Assembly (NCBI RefSeq): GCF_000812025.2
Contig: NZ_JWJE02000036.1
Coordinates: forward strand, 1-39,023
Length of the DNA stretch: 39,023 nt
Direction: 5' to 3'
Source: Bacillus thermotolerans
GTDB taxonomy: Bacteria; Bacillota; Bacilli; Bacillales; Domibacillaceae
Every line of letters starts with the position of its first letter. Position 1 is the stretch's first letter. Shown here piece after piece: positions 8,299-16,457 of the stretch. The translations under genes and the position numbers were made by a program. The notes under the pieces are model-generated. The model worked only from the letters and a program-made list of their open reading frames with translations, was not told where the DNA came from and made no database searches.

Positions 8299-8630
8299 TG
8301 GCTTCCTCCTTGTGTGGATATTTTTAATGTTTGATGCAGGAAGTACTTTGCGGCTTGTTAAGAGTTATTGGGAGCGGGTGAGTCCGCCCAGTAACTATGT
8401 ATTCACTATGAATTCGTGTTTCCTATCCGGCCGAGAGCAACTTCCCTCCTTTAACATGTACGGAAGGAGCCGCTATTATTTGATGGGAGTAAAAAGCTAA
8501 CCGAGCCTTGTTTCATACCATATGTATAAAAAACCGTCCCCTCCCTAGTCATATTTAACAATTGATGTCTGAAAATTGAGACTATATAATGCGTGTGAGC
8601 ACATTATTGCTTTATTTAGGAGGGATTGTA
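8299..8630. other. Intergenic region between cotF-like gene and eutB
   Basis: Apart from the eutB promoter and ribosome binding site at its right end I see no gene. An imperfect hairpin (AGTTATTGGGAGCGG / CCGCCCAGTAACT) lies at about 8363-8397. The coat gene's sporulation promoter should lie at the left edge, but no clear SigE/SigK element was found. Confidence 0.4.
8562..8590 (+). promoter_or_regulatory. SigA promoter of eutB
   Basis: TTGATG (8562-8567), 17-base spacer, TATAAT (8585-8590). The -10 box overlaps the ATG at 8589, which therefore cannot be the translation start and supports the TTG at 8631. Confidence 0.8.
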
Positions 8631-9623
8631 TTGAATCATCTTCAGTCAATAGAAAAGGAAATGAGCATACGCCATATATGGGAAGCGAGAAAAAGGATTG
8701 CTCGGATCATTAACCGGACTCCGCTTATTCAGTCTTTTGTTTTGTCCGAACTGGCAGGCCGCCCCGTTTATTTAAAGCTTGAAAACACGCATGACATCGG
8801 CGCATTTAAAGTAAGGGGGGCAGCTAATAAAATACTAAGCTTAAGTGACGAAGAAAAAAAGCGCGGAGTAGCGACGTTTTCCACAGGCAATCATGGCATG
8901 GCGGTGGCATATGTCGCCAGAATGCTTGGAATTGAGGCAGTCGTTTGTATTTCCCATCGTGTGCCGAAAGCGAAAGTAGATTCATTAAAACGGTTAAACG
9001 CCAAAATTGAAATTTACGGAGAAAGCCAGGATGAGGCGGGCAAGCGGTGCTATGAGCTGGAAAAAGAGAAAGGGTTAACATTGATTGAACCGTTTGATGA
9101 TCCTTATGTGATTGGCGGTCAAGGAACCATCGGGCTGGAAATATTGGAGGACATCCCTGATGTAACAGATATCATTGTTCCTTTATCGGGAGGCGGATTG
9201 CTGTCAGGAATAGGGCTAGCTGTAAAATCGAATGATCCTCGCATAAGAGTGACAGGTGTATCGATGGAGAAATCAGCTGTCATGCATGAAAGCCTGAAGG
9301 CTGGAAAACCTGTGAAATTAGAAGAATCAGAGACGCTGGCCGATAGCTTATTAGGCGGCATAGGATTAGATAATAAGCATACATTTCGGATGGTTCAGCG
9401 GTATATGGATGCCAATCTTCTGATTTCGGAAAAGGATATTGCCCTCAGTATGGCATTTATGATGGACAAACATCGAATGATCATAGAAGGAGCGGCAGCA
9501 ACAGGAGTGGCCGCTCTTCTAACGAATCAAATTCCCCGCCAGGAAGGAGCCGTCGCTGTGGTGATCAGCGGTCAAAATGTAGACCTCTCCCTCATTTATA
9601 AAATTATTCAAAATTACGTTTAA
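8631..9623 (+). CDS. eutB: Threonine dehydratase-like PLP enzyme, hydroxyectoine utilization dehydratase EutB
   Basis: A fold-type II PLP enzyme of 330 residues. The PLP lysine is K60 in GAFKVRGA; the phosphate-binding glycine loop is LSGGGLLSGIG. There is no C-terminal ACT domain, as in catabolic dehydratases. By itself it could be a threonine/serine dehydratase, but its place beside doeA and eutC fits EutB, the dehydratase thought to remove the hydroxyl of 3-hydroxy-diaminobutyrate derivatives during hydroxyectoine breakdown. I chose TTG 8631 because AGGAGG lies six bases upstream and the promoter -10 covers the earlier ATG. It has its own promoter, separate from the doeA operon. Confidence 0.85.
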   Translation: MNHLQSIEKEMSIRHIWEARKRIARIINRTPLIQSFVLSELAGRPVYLKLENTHDIGAFKVRGAANKILSLSDEEKKRGVATFSTGNHGMAVAYVARMLGIEAVVCISHRVPKAKVDSLKRLNAKIEIYGESQDEAGKRCYELEKEKGLTLIEPFDDPYVIGGQGTIGLEILEDIPDVTDIIVPLSGGGLLSGIGLAVKSNDPRIRVTGVSMEKSAVMHESLKAGKPVKLEESETLADSLLGGIGLDNKHTFRMVQRYMDANLLISEKDIALSMAFMMDKHRMIIEGAAATGVAALLTNQIPRQEGAVAVVISGQNVDLSLIYKIIQNYV

Positions 9624-9718
9624 GGACGACACACCTATGATCCTCCTTTCTTTGAGAAGGATATTCTCCCTGTAGTCCTTTCGATTGGGTTAAATTGGAT
9701 AGCTAAATGTAAATTTAT

Positions 9719-9736
9719 GTGAAAATGTGGTATACT
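9719..9736 (+). promoter_or_regulatory. Extended -10 promoter of the pucR-type regulator
   Basis: TGGTATACT (TGn plus TATACT, -10 box 9731-9736) lies about 65 bases before the ATG at 9802. No good -35 hexamer is present, as is usual with an extended -10. Confidence 0.5.
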
Positions 9737-9801
9737 TTATGCGATTTGAAGGATGAAGTTGGATTAGTATAAATCAAACACCTAGAGGCAAGGGGGATAA
9801 C

Positions 9802-11523
9802 ATGGGGTTAACAGTGAAGGATGTTTCGAAATTCAGTGTGATGTCGAAGGCGCGGGTGCGGGCAGGAAAAGAGGTATTGGATGAGCATTGTGTTCAGTGG
9901 ATATCAGCGATTGAAATGCCCGTAGAGAATTTTGTAAGAAAAAATGAAGTAGTACTAAGCACAGGCGTGGGGTGTGAGAAGGATCCTTCTTCACTTAGGC
10001 AATTTGTGGAAGATGTCATCGAGTCAGAAGCATCTGCGCTCATTCTCGCTTTAGGCCGATTTATTTTCGATATACCTAGTGACATCATCGAGCTGGCAGA
10101 GGAGAACCAATTTATCATTATTGAAATACCATGGGAAATTCGCTTTTCAGATATTATTGAGGAGGTTATGCAGGAGCTGAATGCCATTCAGCAGAAAGAG
10201 CAAAAGACCTCAGAGAAGATACAGCAGGAACTCCTGAAATTAATTTTGGAAGATGCGGAGCTTGATCAGATTTCCAGTTATATTCAAAACAGTGTAGGGT
10301 GTCCCGTTGTGATTACAGACCAGGCAGGGGTATTGCTGGATAAAAAGAGTATAAGACCTGCATTAGTGAAGAAGTGGGAAAGCTATGTGGTGAATGGGGT
10401 GATTCCAGTGAGAGAGCTGGCCGCCCCTTTGACGCAGGATCCGATGTTTCATAAATTTCAAACAATTGAGGTAGAGGGGGAGGTCCTTCTTCAGCTGCCC
10501 GTTTTGCAGGTATTGGACGATCCACAGGGGTACCTGTATGCACTATTACCTGTTCCTCCTCATCCCTCTGCTCAATCTTTTTTAACAACCTATCGGGTGA
10601 ATATTTTGGAACATGCCGTCACCACCATCAACCTTTGGTTATCGAGACAAAACGCCATTGAAAAAACAAAAATGCGCCTTCGCAGTGATTTTGTGCAGGA
10701 ACTGGCAAAAGGAGAATTCATCTCTTGGGACCAAGCCCATTCACGGGCAAAATTGCTAGGGTACAATATTCAGCTGCCTTATGTTTGTATTATAGGATAC
10801 CCTGAAAACTTTAAAAAGCTGTTTAATAAACGCAAACAAGACTATCAATCTTTTAACCATTGGCTGGACAGCATGATTCGTTATGTGGAAGAAGAAACTT
10901 TCTATGCTGCTCAATCTTTAAAAAGAGAAGTAATGATCACGTATCAAGAAGAGCAAATCATTCTTTTTTTGGAAAGCGCAGGTGAGCAAAAAACTGAAAA
11001 CGCTTCAGCCTTCTTAGATCTTGTTGAACGGCGTTTAAACAATTTGCTGCCCGAAGTGGTGATCTCCTGGGGAATAGGTGATTATAAGGAGAATTTAAAA
11101 GGGTTCGAGCAAAGCTACGAGCATGCAAAAATGGCACTGGAAATTGGCCGGCGCAAGAAGGGGCCGGGGAACCGCACCATGTATGAAAATACACGAATTG
11201 ACCGCGTTCTCTTAGAGATTGCCCGCAATGAAAATATGAAAGAAGTCGTGATGTCGACCATTGAACCGCTTATCCGCTATGACAGTCAGCGGAACATGGA
11301 TTTGATCGAGACGTTTAGTACGTATAACCGGTGTAACGGCAACGTAAGCCAGACGGCTAGAATCTTGAATCTGCACAGGCAATCTTTACTGTACCGGTTA
11401 AGAAAAATAGAATCGTTGACAGGACTTGCTCTCATTGACCCGGATGATTTATTTCTTTTAGAGTTAAGCATTAAAATTTGGAAAATGGCCCCGTATGAAA
11501 CTAAAGCAGCTCAATTCAATTGA
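9802..11523 (+). CDS. PucR/CdaR-family transcriptional regulator
   Basis: A 573-residue regulator. The N-terminal PucR domain (about residues 1-125, LTVKDVSKFSVMSKARVRAG and the ALILALGRFIFDIP region) senses an effector; a central GGDEF-like CdaR region follows (about 290-430); the C-terminal PucR-type helix-turn-helix lies near 511-540 (GNVSQTARILNLHRQSLLYR). Relatives such as PucR of B. subtilis activate catabolic operons. It sits between eutB and doeA, so it most likely controls ectoine/hydroxyectoine breakdown, replacing the MocR/GntR-type EnuR described in Proteobacteria. The doeA promoter has a perfect -10 but a poor -35, consistent with activation. The inducer is unknown. Confidence 0.88.
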   Translation: MGLTVKDVSKFSVMSKARVRAGKEVLDEHCVQWISAIEMPVENFVRKNEVVLSTGVGCEKDPSSLRQFVEDVIESEASALILALGRFIFDIPSDIIELAEENQFIIIEIPWEIRFSDIIEEVMQELNAIQQKEQKTSEKIQQELLKLILEDAELDQISSYIQNSVGCPVVITDQAGVLLDKKSIRPALVKKWESYVVNGVIPVRELAAPLTQDPMFHKFQTIEVEGEVLLQLPVLQVLDDPQGYLYALLPVPPHPSAQSFLTTYRVNILEHAVTTINLWLSRQNAIEKTKMRLRSDFVQELAKGEFISWDQAHSRAKLLGYNIQLPYVCIIGYPENFKKLFNKRKQDYQSFNHWLDSMIRYVEEETFYAAQSLKREVMITYQEEQIILFLESAGEQKTENASAFLDLVERRLNNLLPEVVISWGIGDYKENLKGFEQSYEHAKMALEIGRRKKGPGNRTMYENTRIDRVLLEIARNENMKEVVMSTIEPLIRYDSQRNMDLIETFSTYNRCNGNVSQTARILNLHRQSLLYRLRKIESLTGLALIDPDDLFLLELSIKIWKMAPYETKAAQFN

Positions 11524-11545
11524 TCACTATGGCATAAGACTTTAG

Positions 11546-11593
11546 AAAAAGCTGCCCTGATAGCGAATGCTAAGCTATCAGGGCAGCTTTTTT
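11546..11593 (+). terminator. Terminator of the regulator gene
   Basis: GCTGCCCTGATAGC / GCTATCAGGGCAGC perfect stem followed by TTTTTT. Confidence 0.92.
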
Positions 11594-11599
11594 GATAAA

Positions 11600-11669
11600 T
11601 TGACAGTTTATTTTCTGAAAAGTTTATACAATTTGTCAGATGATAGATCGTTAACGGTTTTACTATAAT
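11600..11669 (+). promoter_or_regulatory. Promoter region of the doeA operon with palindrome
   Basis: A perfect TATAAT (11664-11669) has only TGATAG at the -35 position, while the palindrome CGTTAACG (11649-11656) falls in the spacer next to it. A second possible promoter is TTGACA (11600-11605) with TATACA 19 bases on (11625-11630). A weak -35 with an adjacent palindrome suggests regulator-dependent expression. Confidence 0.5.
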
Positions 11670-11733
11670 GTGATTACAAGATAAGTATTCATAAAATTCA
11701 AACAATAAACGGGCAGGCAGGAGGGATGTTCCG

Positions 11734-12921
11734 GTGTTATTTGGAACAGAGGAGTACAAGGAGAGAATTCAGCGGACAAAAGAGAGAATGGCTCAAAATG
11801 GGATTGAAGTATTGCTTATTACAGACCCAGCAAATATGAATTACTTATCTGGCTACGATGGATGGTCGTTTTATGTACATCAGATGCTGCTCATCATTGA
11901 CGATGAAGAGCAGCCGATCTGGATTGGAAGAGGACAGGATGCAAATGGAGCCAAAGTCACCACGTGGCTGTTCCATGACAATATTATTCCCTATCCAGAC
12001 GATTACGTACAATCGGAAACCAAACATCCCATGGACTTTGTGTCTGACATCTTAAAGCAAATCGGACAAGACCGGCGGGCTATCGGTATTGAAATGGACA
12101 ATTATTATTTCACAGCCAAGTGCTGCGAGCAATTGAAAAAAGGGCTGCCTAATGCCTCATTTATAGATGCTACCTCACTCGTCAACTGGGTGCGTATTAT
12201 TAAGTCCGATAAAGAAATTCAGTATATGAAACGTGCGGCCGCTATTGTAGAGCGGGCCATGATGGAGGGAATTGGGCTTATTAACGAGGGCGTACGGGAG
12301 TGTGATGTAGCAGCGAAAATATTCCATACGCAAGTTACCGGTACGGAAGAGTTTGGCGGTGACTACCCAGCGATTGTGCCATTACTGCCATCCGGTGAGA
12401 AAACGTCTACTCCCCATTTAACGTGGACAGATGAACGCTATAAAAAAGGAGAGACGGTTATCCTGGAGCTTTCCGGCTGTTACAGGCGCTACCATTCGCC
12501 TCTTGCACGCACGGTCAATATTGGCAAGCCTTCGATAGAATTTCAAACGCTTTCGGATGTAGTCGTAGAAGGAATCAATGCATGCCTCGACATGATCAAG
12601 CCGGGCATTGCCTGCGAAGAAATTGAAGAAGCATGGAGAAGAACCATTGAAAAAAGCGGAATTGTAAAGGAATCGCGTTTAGGCTACTCTATGGGGCTTA
12701 ACTATCCTCCTGATTGGGGGGAGCATACAGCAAGCATCCGCAAGGGAGACAAAACGATTTTACAGCCAAATATGACCTTTCATCTGATTCCGGGGATTTG
12801 GCTGGACCGATATGGATTTGAAGTGAGTGAATCCTTCCGCGTAACCGAAAGCGGCTGTGAAACATTTGCCTCTATTCCGAGACAACTATTTATCAAGGAG
12901 GATACGCTCATATCGAACTAA
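11734..12921 (+). CDS. doeA: Ectoine hydrolase
   Basis: Opens the ectoine ring to N-acetyl-diaminobutyrate; the first step of ectoine catabolism (DoeA/EutD). The 395-residue protein has the M24 creatinase/prolidase-like layout: an N-terminal creatinase-N domain and a C-terminal pita-bread domain from about residue 160. Hallmarks shared with Halomonas DoeA are GYDGWSFYVHQ, RGQDANGA, EMDNYYF, VNWVRIIKSDKEI, GGDYPAIVPLLPSG, PHLTW and YPPDWGEHT. Translation starts at GTG 11734 with AGGAGGG eight to nine bases upstream. It is the first gene of a tight operon running to 18965. A prolidase function is much less likely given these motifs. Confidence 0.93.
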   Translation: MLFGTEEYKERIQRTKERMAQNGIEVLLITDPANMNYLSGYDGWSFYVHQMLLIIDDEEQPIWIGRGQDANGAKVTTWLFHDNIIPYPDDYVQSETKHPMDFVSDILKQIGQDRRAIGIEMDNYYFTAKCCEQLKKGLPNASFIDATSLVNWVRIIKSDKEIQYMKRAAAIVERAMMEGIGLINEGVRECDVAAKIFHTQVTGTEEFGGDYPAIVPLLPSGEKTSTPHLTWTDERYKKGETVILELSGCYRRYHSPLARTVNIGKPSIEFQTLSDVVVEGINACLDMIKPGIACEEIEEAWRRTIEKSGIVKESRLGYSMGLNYPPDWGEHTASIRKGDKTILQPNMTFHLIPGIWLDRYGFEVSESFRVTESGCETFASIPRQLFIKEDTLISN

Positions 12922-12951
12922 CCTCTTGATGCAAAGGGATGAATAAAACCA

Positions 12952-13956
12952 ATGATCATTTTTACAGAGGAAGAACTGCGGCAGCATGTTCACTTAAACT
13001 TAGAAACTATCCATACGATTGAAGAAGCCTTTACAAAGCTTGAAAACAGCGAGGCTGTGATGCCGCCTATTATGCGCGTGGATGTTCATGATCAAAACGG
13101 AGAAATCGACGTAAAGACAGCTTATCTCAAAGGAAGAGAGATGCTGGCCATTAAAGTGTCCGCAGGGTTCTTTTCCAACTATCAGCGGGGTCTTCCAAGC
13201 GGCAATGGGTTGATGATGCTGATTAGTACAGAAACAGGGGTGCCGCAAGCTTTCCTTTTAGACAATGGCTATTTAACAGACATCCGTACAGCGGCAGCCG
13301 GAGCTCTTGCGGCGAAATATCTTGCTAAAGAGAACATTCGAACGGTCGGAGTGATTGGTGCGGGCAGCCAGGCAAGATACCAGATTCGAGCACTAAAGCT
13401 AGTCCGCAAGTTTCATAAAGTGCTGGTCTACGCACGCTCTATAGATCAAGCCAAAAAGTATGCCGAAGACATGGCAGAAGAGCTTCAAGTTCAGGTAGAG
13501 GCGGCGGAGAGCGCGGAGGCGGTGGTGAAGAAAAGTGATATCGTTGTCACTACTACCCCCGCGAAAGAACCGTTGATCAAAGCCGACTGGCTGCATCCCG
13601 GCCTTCATATTACAGCCATGGGGTCCGACGCTGAACATAAACAGGAGCTCGACGCCGAAGCGTTGGCACGCGCGGATAAACTCGTATGTGATACGAAATC
13701 CCAATGTGCCCGCTTAGGCGAGCTGCATCACGCATTCGCAAAGGGCGTGCTGACAAATGGTTCAGCTGTCTTCGAGCTTGGCCAGCTGACCTCGAAAAAA
13801 CAGGCCGGCCGGGAGAGTGACGAAGAAGTGACGATCTGTGATTTAACTGGAACGGGGGTGCAGGATACAGCCATTGCCCTGTTTGCTTATCGGGAAATGA
13901 CGCAGAGGAATCTAGGATTGAAAATAAATAATAGCCGATTGTTATTGAATAACTAA
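12952..13956 (+). CDS. eutC: Ornithine cyclodeaminase-family protein EutC
   Basis: A 334-residue member of the ornithine cyclodeaminase/mu-crystallin family. It has DNGYLTDIRTAAAGALAAKYLA and the NAD-binding Rossmann motif VGVIGAGSQARYQ (about residues 131-143). The SGNGLMMLIS and DVKTAYL segments fit the EutC branch found with EutB. EutC is thought to act with EutB on the 3-hydroxy-diaminobutyrate branch of hydroxyectoine catabolism, probably reducing or deaminating an imine; the exact reaction is not firmly known. It lies 30 bases after doeA and 15 before the PLP gene. Alanine dehydrogenase or ornithine cyclodeaminase are alternatives if context is ignored. Confidence 0.85.
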   Translation: MIIFTEEELRQHVHLNLETIHTIEEAFTKLENSEAVMPPIMRVDVHDQNGEIDVKTAYLKGREMLAIKVSAGFFSNYQRGLPSGNGLMMLISTETGVPQAFLLDNGYLTDIRTAAAGALAAKYLAKENIRTVGVIGAGSQARYQIRALKLVRKFHKVLVYARSIDQAKKYAEDMAEELQVQVEAAESAEAVVKKSDIVVTTTPAKEPLIKADWLHPGLHITAMGSDAEHKQELDAEALARADKLVCDTKSQCARLGELHHAFAKGVLTNGSAVFELGQLTSKKQAGRESDEEVTICDLTGTGVQDTAIALFAYREMTQRNLGLKINNSRLLLNN

Positions 13957-13971
13957 AAAAGGAGTGGTCGT

Positions 13972-15174
13972 ATGACAACAAATAAGGAGATTCAAGCAGG
14001 AACAAAAGCGGTATGGGCGGGAGAAAAGGAGTATTTAGTCCACGGCGCCACACAAGTGCCCGTTGTTCTTAGTGTAGCCTACGGATACGAGGATATGGAT
14101 GAATGGTACGACGTAGCGGTTGGAAAGAAAAAAGGGCATATCTATGGCCGCAATACGAATCCAACGGTGCAAGCATTCGAGGATAAAATCAAAATCCTTG
14201 AAAGTGCAGAAGCAGCTACCAGCTTCTCAACAGGGATGGCCGCTATCAGCAATACATTATCCACCTTTTTGCTGCCGGGTGACCGAATTGTTTCGATTAA
14301 AGATACCTATGGAGGAACGAATAAAATTTTCACCGAGTTTTTGCCTCGTCAGCAAATCGAAGTCGTTCTATGTGAAACAGGCAACCATGAGCAAATTGAA
14401 GAAGAAGTGTCAAAGGGGTGTAAAATCCTTTACTTGGAAACACCTACAAATCCCACGGTAAAAATTACGGATATTGAACGGATGGCGAAGGCCGGCCACG
14501 AGGCAGGAGCATTGGTTATCGTTGATAATACCTTTGCCACACCAATGAACCAAAACCCGCTCTTATTAGGGGCTGATTTGGTGATCCACAGCGCCACAAA
14601 ATTCCTGGGCGGTCACGCAGATGCGTTAGGCGGGGTCGTGTGCGGATCTGAAGAGCTAGTCGAACAAATCTATCACTACCGGGAAATCAACGGCGCTACG
14701 ATGGACCCGATGGCCGCTTATTTACTGTTGCGCGGAATGAAAACACTTCATCTTCGTGTCCGCCAGCAGTGTGAAAATGCGATGGCGCTTGCCGAGTACT
14801 TGCAATCAAAAGACATGGTAGAAGATGTATTCTATCCGGGACTGGCTACTCACACCAACCATGAGGTGGCTAGGAAACAAATGAGAGATTTTGGCGGCAT
14901 GCTCAGCTTTGCTGTTAAGGGGGGGATCGATACGGTAAGAGATCTCCTGCCAAAACTGCAATACGTAAACCGTGCAGCCAACTTAGGTGCGGTGGAAACA
15001 ACTGTTGGCCCGGCACGCACGACAAGCCATGTGGAATGTACACCTGAAGAGCGAGCAGCGATGGGCATCCCTGAAGGACTGATTCGAGTGTCTTGCGGGA
15101 TTGAAGAGACTGAGGATATTATTGCTGATTTTGAGCAGGCATTCAATTATGTGGAAAGTGTACTAAAGGTGTAA
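13972..15174 (+). CDS. Cystathionine gamma-synthase/lyase-family PLP enzyme in the ectoine operon
   Basis: A 400-residue Cys/Met-metabolism PLP-dependent enzyme. Visible motifs are YGRNTNPTV, STGMAAISNTL, DTYGGTNKIF, LETPTNPTVKITDI, the aspartate of VIVDNTFATP, and the PLP lysine K210 in HSATKFLGGHADALGG. Family members do beta- or gamma-eliminations and gamma-replacements on amino acids. In an ectoine operon lacking the usual DoeD aminotransferase, it might act on 2,4-diaminobutyrate, whose gamma-amino group is a possible leaving group, or on a homoserine derivative made with the neighbouring homoserine dehydrogenase. That substrate is inferred, not shown. AAAGGAG precedes the ATG. Confidence 0.85.
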   Translation: MTTNKEIQAGTKAVWAGEKEYLVHGATQVPVVLSVAYGYEDMDEWYDVAVGKKKGHIYGRNTNPTVQAFEDKIKILESAEAATSFSTGMAAISNTLSTFLLPGDRIVSIKDTYGGTNKIFTEFLPRQQIEVVLCETGNHEQIEEEVSKGCKILYLETPTNPTVKITDIERMAKAGHEAGALVIVDNTFATPMNQNPLLLGADLVIHSATKFLGGHADALGGVVCGSEELVEQIYHYREINGATMDPMAAYLLLRGMKTLHLRVRQQCENAMALAEYLQSKDMVEDVFYPGLATHTNHEVARKQMRDFGGMLSFAVKGGIDTVRDLLPKLQYVNRAANLGAVETTVGPARTTSHVECTPEERAAMGIPEGLIRVSCGIEETEDIIADFEQAFNYVESVLKV

Positions 15175-15209
15175 TCAGATACAAGTTTTCCCAGGAGGTG
15201 AGGAGTATC

Positions 15210-16457
15210 ATGGCAAACACTCATTTCATTCGTGAACTGTCAAGCGGTTTAGCTTCTCAGATTACTGAGTGGCGTCGCACGTTTCATCGATATCCTGAAC
15301 TGAGCTTTCGCGAATTCAGGACAGCTCAGTTTGTAGCCGCTGCCTTGCGGAACATAGATGGGATCAAAGTAGAAACGGGAGTAGGAATAGAAACAAGTGT
15401 AATCGGCACGTTAAGCTCCGGGGAAGGCCCTGTTATCGCCATCCGGGCGGATATGGATGCTTTGCCGATCAAGGAAGAAAACGCCGCTGATTACCGTTCG
15501 AGAAACGAAGGCATGATGCACGCGTGCGGCCATGATGCGCATACCGCTATTTTGCTGGGGACAGCCACCATTTTATCGGAAGTCTTTAAACGGAAGATAT
15601 TGAGGGGAACCGTCAAATTTGTCTTTCAGCCAGCAGAAGAAAGTATAGATCAACACGGGTTATCCGGCTCGCCATATCTGGTTCAGGCTGGCGTGTATGA
15701 CGATGTAGATGCTGCGATGGCTCTTCACATGTGTCCATGGCTTCCGGTAGGGGCCGCTCAGCTGCATGATGGGTACAGCATGGCCAGTGCTGATGTGTTT
15801 GAAGGCAGGATTTATGGGACAGGGGGGCACGGGGCGTATCCCGAGCTTGCCACTGACCCGACCTGGATGCTTGGCCCTGTTATGCAAGCGCTGCATGGCA
15901 TAGTGGCCCGCAAAGTATCAGCCCTTGATCCGGCTGTCATCAGTATCGGCCAAATACATGCAGGCTCTGCAAGCAATATCATTCCAACAGAGGTATTTAT
16001 TGAAGGCACGATCCGAAGCTATACACCGGAAGTCCGGAGCTTATTGGAAGCGGAATTAAAGAAGGCTTTTTCGATCGCAGAGCATTTAGGCGGAAAATAC
16101 TCATTTAAGGTGACAAAGGGGGAGCCTGCGTTAAATAACAGCCCCGTCGTAAACAAGTGGATCGAACATCGTCTCTTAGAAATGTATCCCGGTTTTGAAA
16201 TTGTTAAGAAGCCATTTGGTATGGGCGGCGAAGACTTTGGCTATGTCACACAAAAGCTCCCAGCTTCTTTATTCTTTTTAGGCTGTGCTTTACAGGATCA
16301 TCTGAAGCGGGATCTTCATACACCGATATTCGATATCGATGAAAGTTGCCTGCCGATCGGTGCAGCGGTCCTTGCTCAAACAGCGGCCAGCTTTTTATCA
16401 GGAGATGTCGGTGTGCTTAATCATAAAACGGTGGAGGTGCAGGCACATGGTGCATAA
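15210..16457 (+). CDS. M20-family amidohydrolase, candidate N-acetyl-diaminobutyrate deacetylase
   Basis: A 415-residue M20 metallo-amidohydrolase. Metal and active-site motifs are ACGHDAHTA, QPAEES, HMCPWLP and GGEDFGY, with the dimerisation-domain motif GTGGHGAYPE. Such enzymes deacylate N-acyl amino acids. In the ectoine pathway N-acetyl-diaminobutyrate must be deacetylated, normally by DoeB/EutE of the aspartoacylase family; none is visible here, so this gene is the natural candidate as a non-orthologous replacement. I chose ATG 15210 because AGGAGGTGAGGAG lies directly upstream. The 3' end overlaps the next gene by 11 bases. It resembles the second M20 gene at 23477. Confidence 0.85.
   Translation: MANTHFIRELSSGLASQITEWRRTFHRYPELSFREFRTAQFVAAALRNIDGIKVETGVGIETSVIGTLSSGEGPVIAIRADMDALPIKEENAADYRSRNEGMMHACGHDAHTAILLGTATILSEVFKRKILRGTVKFVFQPAEESIDQHGLSGSPYLVQAGVYDDVDAAMALHMCPWLPVGAAQLHDGYSMASADVFEGRIYGTGGHGAYPELATDPTWMLGPVMQALHGIVARKVSALDPAVISIGQIHAGSASNIIPTEVFIEGTIRSYTPEVRSLLEAELKKAFSIAEHLGGKYSFKVTKGEPALNNSPVVNKWIEHRLLEMYPGFEIVKKPFGMGGEDFGYVTQKLPASLFFLGCALQDHLKRDLHTPIFDIDESCLPIGAAVLAQTAASFLSGDVGVLNHKTVEVQAHGA

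Noticed and set aside
11600-11700. Shared operator motif between the eutB, doeA and BCCT upstream regions
   Set aside because: Only a short common CTGAAAA was seen between eutB and doeA and nothing convincing upstream of the BCCT gene; too short to support a common site.
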